DNA of 64,000 nucleotides from RPRC01 sp034933285 (GTDB lineage Bacteria; Desulfobacterota; Desulfuromonadia; Geobacterales; Geobacteraceae), in contig JAYFNT010000005.1 in the NCBI GenBank assembly GCA_034933285.1, forward strand, positions 1 through 64,000, in the 5' to 3' direction. The notes under the pieces are model-generated. The model searched no databases, was not told where the DNA came from, and was given only the letters and a program-made list of their open reading frames with translations. The position numbers and the translations under genes were made by a program. The number at the start of each line of letters is the position of its first letter. Positions within the stretch are counted from its first letter, which is position 1. Shown here piece by piece: positions 32,281 to 41,296 of the stretch.

Positions 32281-35200
32281 TTAGTTTGGAAAAACCGGAT
32301 ATTGTATGATTGGTTCTAAAGATGGCCAATTATCAGGTCCTATAATGATTTCTGGCCCACTCCCACCGATGGCTGTTCTAGAAGTCGCAGGTATATTTTT
32401 AGTTGCCCTGTATATTATTGCTTGCTGAGCATTATTATTATAATAGATTCCTAGTCCACGTTGTTGTATTGCTTCGGCAGTGGTAGTTGGAACGCCGCTC
32501 CCTGGATAAAAGCTCCTTCCAAGTGGGCCTGAAACGTTTTGTTCAATACCATATCTAGAATCAAATACCCGATTTACAAACTCTCCATGACGGACTACAG
32601 TGGCTTTTTCTAGTGGACCACCTGCATTCATCACAAATTGACCAGGTCCATCTGGCCCCAGTATACCCTTGCACAACCCCAGCGGATCAACCCACCCCCA
32701 GACATTGGGCGCATAGCTGTAGAGGTTTTCCCCGGCAGCCAGCCCAAGGGGATCCTCGCTGATGTATGAGCAGATTTGCGGGTCGAAGTACCTGTACCTG
32801 TTATAGCACAGTTCCAACTCTTCGTCGTAGTACTGCCCCTGCAGCCTGATGGGATTGTCGAACCGGTAGTTCCCCTTGAGGCTTGCCACCCTGCCCAAGG
32901 CGTCGTAGCGCGCCTGCCAGAGCACGTTCCCTTCTTCGTCCCGCACTTCCTGGGGAAGGCCGGCGATATCGTTGCTGTAGTAGCGGATCTTGCCGCTTTC
33001 CTCTATGGCGGCAAAGGGGACGAAGGTGCCGGGATAGTAGACAAATTCCCTTGGCGATTCCCGATGGCGGGTGTCGGAAAGGAGCCGGTCCCCGTCCCAG
33101 TAAAAAACGGTCTTCCTGCCATTGGTTTCCTTGGATGTCCTGCGGCCCAGGGCGTCGTAGCGCAGGGTGGTCCTGGTTCCGTTTGTCTGCAGGGCTTCCG
33201 TGAGCCGCCCGGTGCTGTCCCAGGTATACCACGTGTTGCTTTTTCTTCCTTCGCGCCTGACCAGATTGCCTGCGGCGTCGAAGCAGTAGCCGGTCCCCTG
33301 GTATTCCAGGCTCCGTGCGCCCGGGTCCGCTTCCTCTTTCCGCAGCAGGTCGCCTGCCGGGTCGTACAGAAATTCACTGATCTTCCCTTCGGGGTCGATG
33401 GACTGTGTCACCCTTCCCAGGGGGTCGTAGGTAAAGTACGATTCGCCGGAGCGGGGGTCTTTTCTCCTGGTAAGGTTGCCGGCCTTGTCGTACCCGTAGC
33501 TCCGCACCCAGTTTGACGGCGCACCGAACAGGGCTTCCCTGGTCAGCCGTCCTTCCATGTCGTAGCTGTAGTTGCGGCTGATGGCGTTGGGCAGCGTCTC
33601 CTTGACGGGAAGGCCAAGGTTGTTGCGCTCGATGTCGGCAACCTTGCGGCCGTTGATGGAGATGTCCGTGACATTCCCCAGGGGATCGTAGCCGAACTCG
33701 ACGCTATTGCCATGAGAGGATGTGCGATTTATTCTCCTGCCGGCTGCGTCGTACCGGTTTTCGACGGTGAAATCGCCCTGGGACTCCCCGGTCAGGCGGC
33801 CTTCGGCGTCGAAGCTCCGCTGGACGGTGATGGTCGGGTTCTGGTGGAGAACGAGGTTGCCGTTCAGGTCATGGGCAAACATTTCGCAATTGCCGTCTGA
33901 ATATAGTTTCCCCGTAAGACGACCAAGCGAATCGTAGGTATAACTGGTAACCTGCCCCAGGGGATCGGTTTTGCTGATGAGCATGCCGACGGGATCATAC
34001 TGGTAACGGGTAACGCTTCCCCAGTAGTCGGTCTGCTCGATAGTCTTCCCGGCCCGGTCCCGCTTGAGCCGGCATGTCTCGCCCCGTTCGTTGGTGACGG
34101 ACACCAGGCGCTCTTCGCTGTCGTAGCGGTAGGTGAGTGTGGTTCCGTCGGGGTTGCTGCGTCTGGCGATTTTGCCGATGCCGGTGTATTTGAACCGCGT
34201 TTCATTGCCCAGTTCGTTCCGGTGGCGGATGAGGTTGCCTTCGTTGTCGTAGGCGAGGCTGACCTCCGCGCCACCTGGCCTTTTGACGTGAACGAGCCGG
34301 GAGGCGGCATCGTAGCCGTAGCAGGTCTGTGCGCCGGTGGGATCCGTTACGCTGAGAATATTGCCCAGGAGGTCGCGGGTGCAGGCTGTCCTGTTGCCCA
34401 GGGCGTCGATCAGGGCGGTCAGGTTGCCGTTGTCGTCCAGTTCGTAGCGGGTCGTTGCCCCCAGGGGGTCGGTTGCGGCGGTAAGCCCGCCTTGATCGTC
34501 GTACCGGTACGAGGTGCGGGCTCCGGTGGGGCTCGTGCGGCTGATGAGCAGACCTTCTCCGTTCCACTCCTGTTTCCAGGTGCTGCCCAGTGGGTCGGTG
34601 ATGGCGATGGGGTGATGCGAGTGGTCGTACTGGAACCGTATTTGTGCGCCGTCAGGGCGGGTGACGGCGATGACATCGCCCGATTCGTCATAATCGTAGG
34701 TGGTGCGCCTGCCTGAGGGGTCGATGACTGCGGTGGTGAGATAGCGTTCGTCGTATTCGTAACGGGTGGTGTTGCCCAAGGGATCGGTCTTTGCCAGGAG
34801 CTGGTTGGTTACGTCGTAGTGGAGCCTGGTGACATTGCCGTGCGCATCGGTGGCAAGGGTGATCTTATCCTCGTCCAGATAGCTGAAGCGGTATTCGTAG
34901 AGTCCGCCGTCGCCCCGCGTGTGGATGCAGCGGCCAGAGGAATCGTATTCGTAGTGAAAGGTGAGGCCGTTCCGGTCGGTGTGGCCGGACATGAGCCGGC
35001 CGTCATAGCTGAAACGGCTGGGCACGCCGATGGGGTTGATGGCGGAGACCAGGTTCCCCTCCCGGCTGTATGCATACTGGACAAGGGCGATGTCTTCCCG
35101 GTCGGGGCATGCCAGGGTCATGGAAGAAATCAGGCCGCCCCGGGAATCGACATTGACTGTTTTGCCGCAACTGGTGTCGATGCGGCTCAGCCCCTGGTCT

Positions 35201-36465
35201 CCGCGAACGAAGCTCATCCAGTTGTCGCTCCCGTCGGTTATCCGTTCCACCAGGAGTTCTTGCGGGCTTTCTTCAGGCGCGTGGAAATGATAGAGAAGCC
35301 CTGATTTCAGCCGGACCATGAGACCATCGTCCGAGCGGGACAGGATCGCGCCGCCGATGGCTTCCCTGATGGGGATGTCGCCGGGGAGCTCGTCGAACAG
35401 CGCGCCACGGGGGCTGCCGTCATGAAAGACGATCTTGCCGCTTGAGCTCTTTTCCAGCCGTGCGTCGGCCGGGGTCTGCCAGCCGTGGCCGCACACGCCG
35501 CTCCGGGTCGAGCGGGAACCGTAGCGCCGGGTCCAGGGCACGGGAATCCGGCCGGGGAGGGTGAAGTCAATCTGCTCCAGCAATACTTCCCCGGTTAAGC
35601 CGTCGACCGGTTCGCCGACCACGGCTTCGGTATTTGCGCCTTTCAGCAGCGCGGCTTCGGGAGTTGACTTGCTCTGGCTCATCGGGAGCCGGGCTAACTT
35701 GGGGCTTATTCCCAGGAAAGCCATACCGGCAATCCCCTGCAACAGATCTCCGTAGCCGGGTCCCAAGCGGTCACCAAGGTCCTTCAGCATGTTCATGCCC
35801 ACATGGACTGAACCAAGTACCCCGGCAAATATCCCCAGTGCAGCCGCGCCGGTCATGGCGGCAAAGATGGCGCCGGCCGCCACTGCTCCAAGACCGACTA
35901 TTTCCAGGCCGGTCTTCAGCCAGCTTTCCAGGTCCAGGACAAAGCTGACCCTTACGGTCGGGCCGCCGATGAAGACGTTGGGGCTGCCGCTCTTGATGTG
36001 GGCGCCGCAGGTCATCCTGCTTCCGACCCTGGCGGCCGGACGGTTGTTGATGATCACGGTGGCGCTCCCCTCGGCGATCTTCAGCGGAAAGGGCCACTCG
36101 GGATGACTCAGCGGAAAACCGCTGCAGAAGGCAGCGACGTCGTCACCGGCCCGCATGGCGCTGCGGTTGTTGATGAAGACATCGGGGCTGCCGCGCACCA
36201 GCACGCCCGAGGCGGGTTCGGGCAGATCGAAGATTGTGCTTATTCCGTTCAATACCTGGTGCAGAGAGCATCCACCAAGTGCGATGGCCCCGACCATGGC
36301 AGCCGCTGCCAAGCCGCCGGTCAAGGCGGCGGCGCCGATAAATGCCGCTCCGATCAGGGCGCCGGCAACGGCCCCGGCAAGAAGGGCGGCGATGCCGTAC
36401 CCGTGCGCTATTTCATCTCCCAGACGTGCTGCAGCTTGGGGGTCCATAATCCTGGTCTCCTGCAT
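32281..36465 (-). CDS. prePAAR-PAAR-RHS polymorphic toxin (type VI secretion effector)
   Basis: 1,394 residues from the ATG at 36465; the ATG at 36447 has a better-spaced AGGAG and would start at MDPQAAARLGDEIAH. Modules: prePAAR motif AARLGDEIAH (about 12-21); hydrophobic helices (22-65) and a second set (185-225), the segments an EagR chaperone binds; PAAR region (about 86-172, GSPDVFINNRSAMRAGDDV and GSPNVFIGG); DUF6531-type start (VDGLTGEVLLEQIDFTLPG); some 20 YD repeats; and the RHS core end (CYNRYRYFDP, then YISEDPLGL and DPLGL near 1262). The last 130 residues are a variable tip with an abrupt switch to AT-rich DNA. The tip family is not recognised. EagR upstream and immunity downstream complete the module. 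No other T6SS genes are in the window. Confidence 0.93.
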   Translation of the reverse strand: MQETRIMDPQAAARLGDEIAHGYGIAALLAGAVAGALIGAAFIGAAALTGGLAAAAMVGAIALGGCSLHQVLNGISTIFDLPEPASGVLVRGSPDVFINNRSAMRAGDDVAAFCSGFPLSHPEWPFPLKIAEGSATVIINNRPAARVGSRMTCGAHIKSGSPNVFIGGPTVRVSFVLDLESWLKTGLEIVGLGAVAAGAIFAAMTGAAALGIFAGVLGSVHVGMNMLKDLGDRLGPGYGDLLQGIAGMAFLGISPKLARLPMSQSKSTPEAALLKGANTEAVVGEPVDGLTGEVLLEQIDFTLPGRIPVPWTRRYGSRSTRSGVCGHGWQTPADARLEKSSSGKIVFHDGSPRGALFDELPGDIPIREAIGGAILSRSDDGLMVRLKSGLLYHFHAPEESPQELLVERITDGSDNWMSFVRGDQGLSRIDTSCGKTVNVDSRGGLISSMTLACPDREDIALVQYAYSREGNLVSAINPIGVPSRFSYDGRLMSGHTDRNGLTFHYEYDSSGRCIHTRGDGGLYEYRFSYLDEDKITLATDAHGNVTRLHYDVTNQLLAKTDPLGNTTRYEYDERYLTTAVIDPSGRRTTYDYDESGDVIAVTRPDGAQIRFQYDHSHHPIAITDPLGSTWKQEWNGEGLLISRTSPTGARTSYRYDDQGGLTAATDPLGATTRYELDDNGNLTALIDALGNRTACTRDLLGNILSVTDPTGAQTCYGYDAASRLVHVKRPGGAEVSLAYDNEGNLIRHRNELGNETRFKYTGIGKIARRSNPDGTTLTYRYDSEERLVSVTNERGETCRLKRDRAGKTIEQTDYWGSVTRYQYDPVGMLISKTDPLGQVTSYTYDSLGRLTGKLYSDGNCEMFAHDLNGNLVLHQNPTITVQRSFDAEGRLTGESQGDFTVENRYDAAGRRINRTSSHGNSVEFGYDPLGNVTDISINGRKVADIERNNLGLPVKETLPNAISRNYSYDMEGRLTREALFGAPSNWVRSYGYDKAGNLTRRKDPRSGESYFTYDPLGRVTQSIDPEGKISEFLYDPAGDLLRKEEADPGARSLEYQGTGYCFDAAGNLVRREGRKSNTWYTWDSTGRLTEALQTNGTRTTLRYDALGRRTSKETNGRKTVFYWDGDRLLSDTRHRESPREFVYYPGTFVPFAAIEESGKIRYYSNDIAGLPQEVRDEEGNVLWQARYDALGRVASLKGNYRFDNPIRLQGQYYDEELELCYNRYRYFDPQICSYISEDPLGLAAGENLYSYAPNVWGWVDPLGLCKGILGPDGPGQFVMNAGGPLEKATVVRHGEFVNRVFDSRYGIEQNVSGPLGRSFYPGSGVPTTTAEAIQQRGLGIYYNNNAQQAIIYRATKNIPATSRTAIGGSGPEIIIGPDNWPSLEPIIQYPVFPN

Positions 36466-36495
36466 GAAGCGGAAAAAGGATCGCCGATATGGCGT

Positions 36496-36957
36496 TTATG
36501 GTGACGTCTCGTGTTCACGGGAAGGTCCTGCGGAGGGGAAGGGCCTGAAGGATTTGATGACTTCTTTCCAAAGTTCTCTGTGGTTTTCGGCATCGTCCGG
36601 TGTCGTGGTGAGTGTCAGAACCACTACGGAAGGCTTGTGTTCGACGAAAACCTGGAAAAGCGTGAGATCACGCCCGTTGCTGCTCCATTGATAGCGGACC
36701 GCTGCAGCGGCGTGGCCGCTTAGCATGAAGTCTTCATGCTGGAGAAGTTTGAAACCTTGCAGCTGTCTGCTCGCGGCATCCATCTGCCCGGCCACGTAAT
36801 CGCTGAACAGCTTGTCGCCCTGGCTTGCGTCCCGGCTGACGACAAAGCTGGCCTCGCTTGTTTTCCCGTCGGCTGGAATCTTGAAAATGTTGATGCTCTG
36901 GTCGCTCCAGCTGTCCGGAATGACAATTTCGCCTTCCTGCATTCTGTAGGTAATCAT
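36496..36957 (-). CDS. eagR: EagR-type effector chaperone (DcrB/DUF1795 family)
   Basis: This encodes a 153-residue protein with MQEGEIVIPDSWSDQSIN at the start, FVVSRD near 37-42 and FKLLQHEDFMLSGHAA in the middle, the DcrB/DUF1795 pattern of Eag chaperones. These shield the hydrophobic helices of prePAAR-containing RHS effectors before loading onto VgrG. It ends 30 bp before the RHS gene on the same strand, the standard EagR-effector order. AAAGG precedes the ATG. Confidence 0.88.
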   Translation of the reverse strand: MITYRMQEGEIVIPDSWSDQSINIFKIPADGKTSEASFVVSRDASQGDKLFSDYVAGQMDAASRQLQGFKLLQHEDFMLSGHAAAAVRYQWSSNGRDLTLFQVFVEHKPSVVVLTLTTTPDDAENHRELWKEVIKSFRPFPSAGPSREHETSP

Positions 36958-37089
36958 GATGATTTACCTTTCTCAATGTGGTGTATTGCTTTGCAGACAG
37001 ATTAGAAACAGATAATAAACTGGAAAACATATAACATGTGATAAATTTAATTGTCAAGGACTAATATGTGGAGATGTCGCGAGGCCTTC

Positions 37090-37311
37090 AAGGGATGTTC
37101 TTCAGATTTTCCCATTCAGGAATGTTGGGGCACCTCTCGGGACATCGTTTGAAAGTTTGACTGATCGATGCTCTCTCATTGTCGATCTTGTCGAATTGCG
37201 TATACCTCAAGAATTTATTGCTGGATCTCTGGTGCAGTATGCTGACGAAGCCATGTATGCTGCAAACAGGCAAATAAAAAGACATGCGGACAACGAAGGA
37301 TTGTCCCCATA
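37090..37311 (+). pseudogene. Possible 3' relic of a GGDEF-domain gene
   Basis: One plus-strand frame ends LVQYADEAMYAANRQIKR and stops at 37309-37311. ADEAMYxAKRxGR is the usual C-terminal helix of diguanylate cyclase GGDEF domains. No GGDEF motif or start codon is seen upstream. The call rests on that short block. The remaining sequence between the EagR gene and the thioesterase gene shows no other feature. Confidence 0.3.
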
Positions 37312-37425
37312 ACGGAAGCATGAAAATGGAACACGTTTTTTCAATGTGATATATTGAAAAAAATCCCTAGGTAGTTTCCGGATGGAAACTACACAATCAG
37401 CATATCCACCCGCGGAGAACGGTCC

Positions 37426-37917
37426 ATGAATCAATCTGTTGCGACTCCTCGCCGGTCGGCGGAGGAGCAGGCTCGTTTCGAAACAATGATTCGAGACATG
37501 TTCGAAAATGTATTTCCCTTTCATAAGATGGTTGGTCTGAGAATCGAATCCTTTGACCTCGGTTCGCCCCGGATAGCATTCGATATGCAGCCTGCACTGG
37601 TGGGCAGCTCCCTGCACAACCGCCTCCACGGCGGCGTGATAGCGACAGCGCTTGATACTGTCGGAGGTTTTGCCGTAGTCGTGGCGATTGCCGAGAAGCA
37701 TGCCGATGAATCGCCGGAGCAGATTGTCACGCGTTTTGGCCGTATCGGAACTATCGATTTGAGGGTGGACTACCTGAACCAGGGGGTCGGCAGCAGCTTC
37801 CACGCGAATGGCAGGGTGGTGCGTCTGGGCGGGCGCATCGCTTCAGTGCAGATGGAACTGAAGAATGAGGCCGGTCTCCTCATTGCGACCGGCGCGGCGG
37901 CATATATTGTTAGCTGA
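37426..37917 (+). CDS. YigI-like hotdog-fold acyl-CoA thioesterase
   Basis: This encodes a 163-residue hotdog protein. H68-G-G-V-I-A-T-A-L-D77 carries the family active-site pattern, and GTIDLRVDYLNQG and ASVQMELKNEAGLLIATG follow. The order and spacing closely resemble E. coli YigI, a PaaI-superfamily thioesterase acting on medium- to long-chain acyl-CoA. The start is supported by GGAG 12 bp upstream. It stands alone. The substrate here is inferred only from the family. Confidence 0.8.
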   Translation: MNQSVATPRRSAEEQARFETMIRDMFENVFPFHKMVGLRIESFDLGSPRIAFDMQPALVGSSLHNRLHGGVIATALDTVGGFAVVVAIAEKHADESPEQIVTRFGRIGTIDLRVDYLNQGVGSSFHANGRVVRLGGRIASVQMELKNEAGLLIATGAAAYIVS

Positions 37918-37962
37918 AATTCAATTTCCGGAAGAGCATACTGATTCAGTAATCAGTTTATA

Positions 37963-38082
37963 CCTCACAGGGTCGCCGCTGACGGCTTCGGGATTGCTCC
38001 CCTTCAGCAATGCTGCTTCGGAAGATGCCGTGCTCAGGTTCATCGGGAACCTGGCGATCTTGGGGCTGGTACCCAACAGTTA
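37963..38082 (-). pseudogene. Short relic of a second RHS effector gene
   Basis: The minus strand reads LLGTSPKIARFPMNLSTA then SEAALLKGSNPEAVSGDPV. It aligns block for block with LGISPKLARLPMSQSKSTPE and ALLKGANTEAVVGEPVDG of the intact RHS effector (residues about 251-289). Only the segment between the membrane helices and the DUF6531 start survives. It is on the same strand as the intact copy, 1.5 kb beyond its EagR gene. Confidence 0.7.
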
Positions 38083-38104
38083 AATTCCTCTGGCCGAGTT
38101 GGTG

Positions 38105-38110
38105 TATAAT
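38105..38110 (+). promoter_or_regulatory. Perfect TATAAT -10 element upstream of the OmpA-family gene
   Basis: TATAAT lies 41 bp before the OmpA-family start codon. No strong -35 hexamer sits 17 bp upstream (taaatt), so the promoter is tentative. Confidence 0.3.
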
Positions 38111-38151
38111 TGCTTATAGCGGCAGAATAATTCAGGCAAAGGAGGGCGGAA

Positions 38152-38952
38152 ATGAACAAGCCTGTTTGTGTTGCCCTTGCGACCATAGCCCTGATATTTG
38201 TGAATTTCCTCCCGCTCTTCGCTGCTCCTGCCGGTCACGGGGGATATGCCGGGCGCGGGGGATACGCCGGACATGGCGGGTATGCCGGACAGGGCGGGTA
38301 TGCCGGACATGGAGGATATGGCGGGCATGGCGGGTATTACAGGTACGGCGGTTATGGCAGGCACGGTGGGTATTACGGGGGAGGTGTCTGGTTTGGTCCC
38401 GGATGGTGGAGCCCGTACTATCCGTATTATCCCTATTACCTGCATTATCCGTATTATCCGGCGCCGCCCGTGGTAGTTCCACGGCCGTCTTACTGGTATT
38501 ACTGTCGGGATCCGGAGGGATACTATCCGTACGTGAAGCAGTGTCCGACCGGGTGGATGAGGGTAGTGCCTTCTGCTCCACCCGTGGAACAGGAGGAGCT
38601 GTGCATGACAGTCGATATCCAGTTTGATACTGACAAGGCGGTCATCAAGCCCGCGTATTTCAGGGAAGTCGAAAAAGTCGCCAGTTTCATGAAAGAACAT
38701 CCCCAGGTCAAAGGGACCATTGAAGGACATACAGATGGTGTGGGCAGCGCGGATTATAACCTCAGGCTTTCCCAACGGCGCGCGGAAAGTGTCGTGAACT
38801 TGCTGGTGGAGAAATACGGCGTCGACGGTTCGCGGCTCACGGCAAAGGGGTATGGTCTGACCAGGCCAATCGCAGACAACAGGACAAAAGAGGGTCGTCA
38901 GAAGAATCGGAGAACTGTTGCCAATTTCGGCTGTGTACCGGTAGACAGGTAA
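38152..38952 (+). CDS. OmpA-family peptidoglycan-binding protein with Gly-Tyr-rich repeat region
   Basis: 266 residues after AAAGGAGGGCGG. A signal peptide (1-24, ends LFAAP) is followed by a low-complexity region of GGYAGHGG-type repeats (about 28-75), a Tyr/Pro-rich stretch (WWSPYYPYYPYYLHYPYYP), and an OmpA C-terminal domain (about 148-262) with IEGHTDGVGS, LSQRRAESV and NRRT, which bind diaminopimelate in peptidoglycan. The repeats are also visible as 18-bp tandem units in the DNA. It is likely an envelope protein tethered to peptidoglycan; the Gly/Tyr-rich part may be exposed or structural. No beta-barrel segment is seen. Confidence 0.85.
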   Translation: MNKPVCVALATIALIFVNFLPLFAAPAGHGGYAGRGGYAGHGGYAGQGGYAGHGGYGGHGGYYRYGGYGRHGGYYGGGVWFGPGWWSPYYPYYPYYLHYPYYPAPPVVVPRPSYWYYCRDPEGYYPYVKQCPTGWMRVVPSAPPVEQEELCMTVDIQFDTDKAVIKPAYFREVEKVASFMKEHPQVKGTIEGHTDGVGSADYNLRLSQRRAESVVNLLVEKYGVDGSRLTAKGYGLTRPIADNRTKEGRQKNRRTVANFGCVPVDR

Positions 38953-39080
38953 CAGCCTGCCATAGCGCATATTGGAAATATGACATATTGCAGGGCGTCT
39001 GGCGTATTGTTGCGTGTGTCACCTTATACTTTTTGCTGTAACGTACAACTACAGTCACGAAATCGTAAGGGGGGCAAATC

Positions 39081-39407
39081 ATGCTTACATTTATCATGTT
39101 GACAAGGCTTTCGCCCGAGGCTCTCCGCTCGCCGAGTAACCTGGAGGACCTGGAAAAGAAGACCATGGAGCATATCCGCAAAGAGTGCCCGAAGGTGGAG
39201 TGGGTGGGAAACTACGCCATCCTGGGCCCGTGCGATTACCTGGACATCTTTACCGCACCGGACCTGGAAGCTGCGATGAGCGTGGCAACCATCATAAGGT
39301 CTTACGGCCATGCCACTACGGAGATATGGACCGCAACCGAATGGAAGAAATACAAGCAGATCGTCAGACATCTTCCGGGAGGCCTTTCCTTGAAAACCAC
39401 CTCCTGA
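39081..39407 (+). CDS. GYD domain protein
   Basis: This encodes a 108-residue protein after a GGGGGG ribosome-binding site. It begins MLTFIMLTRLSPEAL, has a conserved ILGPCDYLDIFTAPD block (about 48-62) and ends with a helix. This is the small alpha/beta-barrel-like GYD family, annotated as a signalling or ligand-binding domain of unknown role. No partner is evident. Confidence 0.75.
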   Translation: MLTFIMLTRLSPEALRSPSNLEDLEKKTMEHIRKECPKVEWVGNYAILGPCDYLDIFTAPDLEAAMSVATIIRSYGHATTEIWTATEWKKYKQIVRHLPGGLSLKTTS

Positions 39408-39715
39408 AGAATGGCGCCAGCAAGGATCGAAGGTCACCACCCGGCTGGCTGTCCCGCATGATCTGATTGTTTCGCGGCCCACCGGATCAAGGATAATGAG
39501 CAAAGCTGATTCTTTGCGCCAGAGACGACGGCAGGGGATTCCCTTGCCTTAACAGGAACCCGCATCAATGTGTGAAATCAGGTGGCATTTCGGGCCTCGA
39601 TGTAATATTATGCCTTTTTAGTTCTCCGCCGGGTCAGGCTATGATTCCATTTTCTCATATAGCAGAGCGGTGCGGTATGTTTGGAGAAAATATTTCCATG
39701 TAGAAGGGACAAACC
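39408..39715. other. Intergenic stretch without a supportable gene
   Basis: 308 bp between the GYD and S1-domain genes. A weak imperfect hairpin (ggcaggggattcccttgcc, about 39529-39547) could terminate transcription. Otherwise nothing is seen. Confidence 0.4.
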
Positions 39716-40921
39716 ATGTCAAACAGCGATGAAATGGACAAGGCTGTCGAAGAGGAGAGTTTCGCCGATCTTCTGGAGCAAAGCCTGAGCGAGCAAAGCG
39801 GCAGATTGCAGCCGGGACAGAAGGTGACTGCACGGGTCCTCAAGATCAGCGCGGAATGGCTTTTTATCGATACCGGCCACAAGGGGGAAGGTGTCGTCGA
39901 CCTGAAGGAGTTCCTGGACCTGGACGGCAAGCTTGCGGTCAAGGAGGGAGACGAGATCGTCGCCTATTTCCTTTCGTCTCGCCATGGGGAAATGCGCTTC
40001 ACCACCAGGATCGGCGGCGGTGCGTCAGGCAGTGCCCAACTAGAGGAGGCCTGGCAGGCGGGCATTCCGGTGGAGGGCCTTGTGGAAAAAGAGATCAAGG
40101 GGGGGTACGAGGTAAAACTGGCCGGGACGGCCCGGGCTTTCTGCCCCTTTTCGCAGATGTCGCTGCGTCGCGTCGACAATCCGGAGTCACTCATCGGAAG
40201 CCGGCTGGAATTCCGGATCACGGATTACGGTGAAAACGGCCGGAACGTCGTCGTCTCCCGCCGCGTCCTGCTGGAGGAAGAACAGCAGAAGGCCCGCGAG
40301 GAATCTCTGGGCGCCATAAGCGAAGGCATGACAGTCAGCGGCACGGTCACCTCGCTGCGTGACTTCGGAGCCTTTGTCGATATTGGGGGGATAGAAGGGC
40401 TGATTCCAATGTCCGAACTCGGCTGGAGCCGAGTCAAGGATGTACGGGATGTCCTGAGCGTTGGCCAGCAGGTCCAGGTGGTGATCAAGGCCATCGATCG
40501 GGAGAAGGAGCGGATATCCCTGAGCCTCAAGGATGCTGTGGCCGACCCCTGGGAAAAGGTTCCGGAGCTGTATCCGGAAGGATCGTTCCACACTGGTAGA
40601 GTGGCGCGCCTGGCGCCCTTTGGTGCTTTCGTCACCCTGTCGGACGGTGTGGACGGGCTTGTTCATATTTCCAGGCTCGGATCAGGGAAGCGGATCAACC
40701 ACCCCCGAGAGGTGTTGCAGGAAGGGGACAGCGTCGAGGTCAAGGTCGAGAGTTTCGACCGCGCAAACCGTCGCATTTCCCTGGCCCTTGCAGGTGCGGC
40801 CAGGGCGGCTGACGAGGAGGAGGAATCGATCGCCGAATACCGGCGCCAGGCGGGCGAGGCGCCCAAGGGTATGGGAACGCTGGGTGAGATGCTTCAGGCC
40901 AAGTTGAAAAAGAAGAAGTAG
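39716..40921 (+). CDS. S1-domain RNA-binding protein (ribosomal protein S1-like)
   Basis: This encodes a 401-residue cytoplasmic protein with four S1/OB-fold modules at about 30-98, 114-186, 200-272 and 285-358. The last two carry the strongest signatures (LRDFGAFVDIGGIEGLIPMS and LAPFGAFVTLSDGVDGLVH). An acidic N-terminus and a Lys-rich tail (KKKK) flank them. It has four modules rather than the six of full ribosomal S1 and is probably an auxiliary S1-like RNA-binding protein. GAAGGGA precedes the ATG. Confidence 0.88.
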   Translation: MSNSDEMDKAVEEESFADLLEQSLSEQSGRLQPGQKVTARVLKISAEWLFIDTGHKGEGVVDLKEFLDLDGKLAVKEGDEIVAYFLSSRHGEMRFTTRIGGGASGSAQLEEAWQAGIPVEGLVEKEIKGGYEVKLAGTARAFCPFSQMSLRRVDNPESLIGSRLEFRITDYGENGRNVVVSRRVLLEEEQQKAREESLGAISEGMTVSGTVTSLRDFGAFVDIGGIEGLIPMSELGWSRVKDVRDVLSVGQQVQVVIKAIDREKERISLSLKDAVADPWEKVPELYPEGSFHTGRVARLAPFGAFVTLSDGVDGLVHISRLGSGKRINHPREVLQEGDSVEVKVESFDRANRRISLALAGAARAADEEEESIAEYRRQAGEAPKGMGTLGEMLQAKLKKKK

Positions 40922-41009
40922 GGGAGGTTCCGGAGGCTGAATGAAAAAAACTGACGAGTAAGGCTTGCAATACTGTAATACGAATGAAAACGGGGACACT
41001 TTTATACTG

Positions 41010-41150
41010 ATGGGCAAGAAAATCTGTTCCCGTCTTCGTTTCCAGGCGCAAATAGAGGGAATGCAGGGAAATTGGGAACCGTGAGATGATCACATGGATA
41101 TTGAGCGCTCGGCCGATCTGCGAACCTCGCGCTGAATTTTTCTTGCCCAT
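41010..41150. repeat. MITE-like 141-bp element with 13-bp perfect terminal inverted repeats
   Basis: atgggcaagaaaa (41010-41022) and ttttcttgcccat (41138-41150) are exact inverses. The interior has no convincing coding frame. A GGGGACACTTTT REP-like string lies just outside the left end. It sits in the 375-bp gap before the histidine kinase gene. The arrangement suggests a non-autonomous mobile element or a decayed REP unit. Confidence 0.5.
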
Positions 41151-41296
41151 GGAGGAAATTTAAGTATATTTATTACAAATGAACAATGATGAACCAAGAC
41201 AATCATTAAGATAAGCCAATATTCGAATTGCCATGTGGATTGTTGTGAATCGAATTGTATTGAAATCCCTCACCTGATCCAAATCCTGGGAGATGA

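Noticed and set aside
38230..38370. CRISPR-like tandem repeats
   Set aside because: They are 18-bp coding repeats (GGYAGH) within the OmpA-family gene, without spacers.
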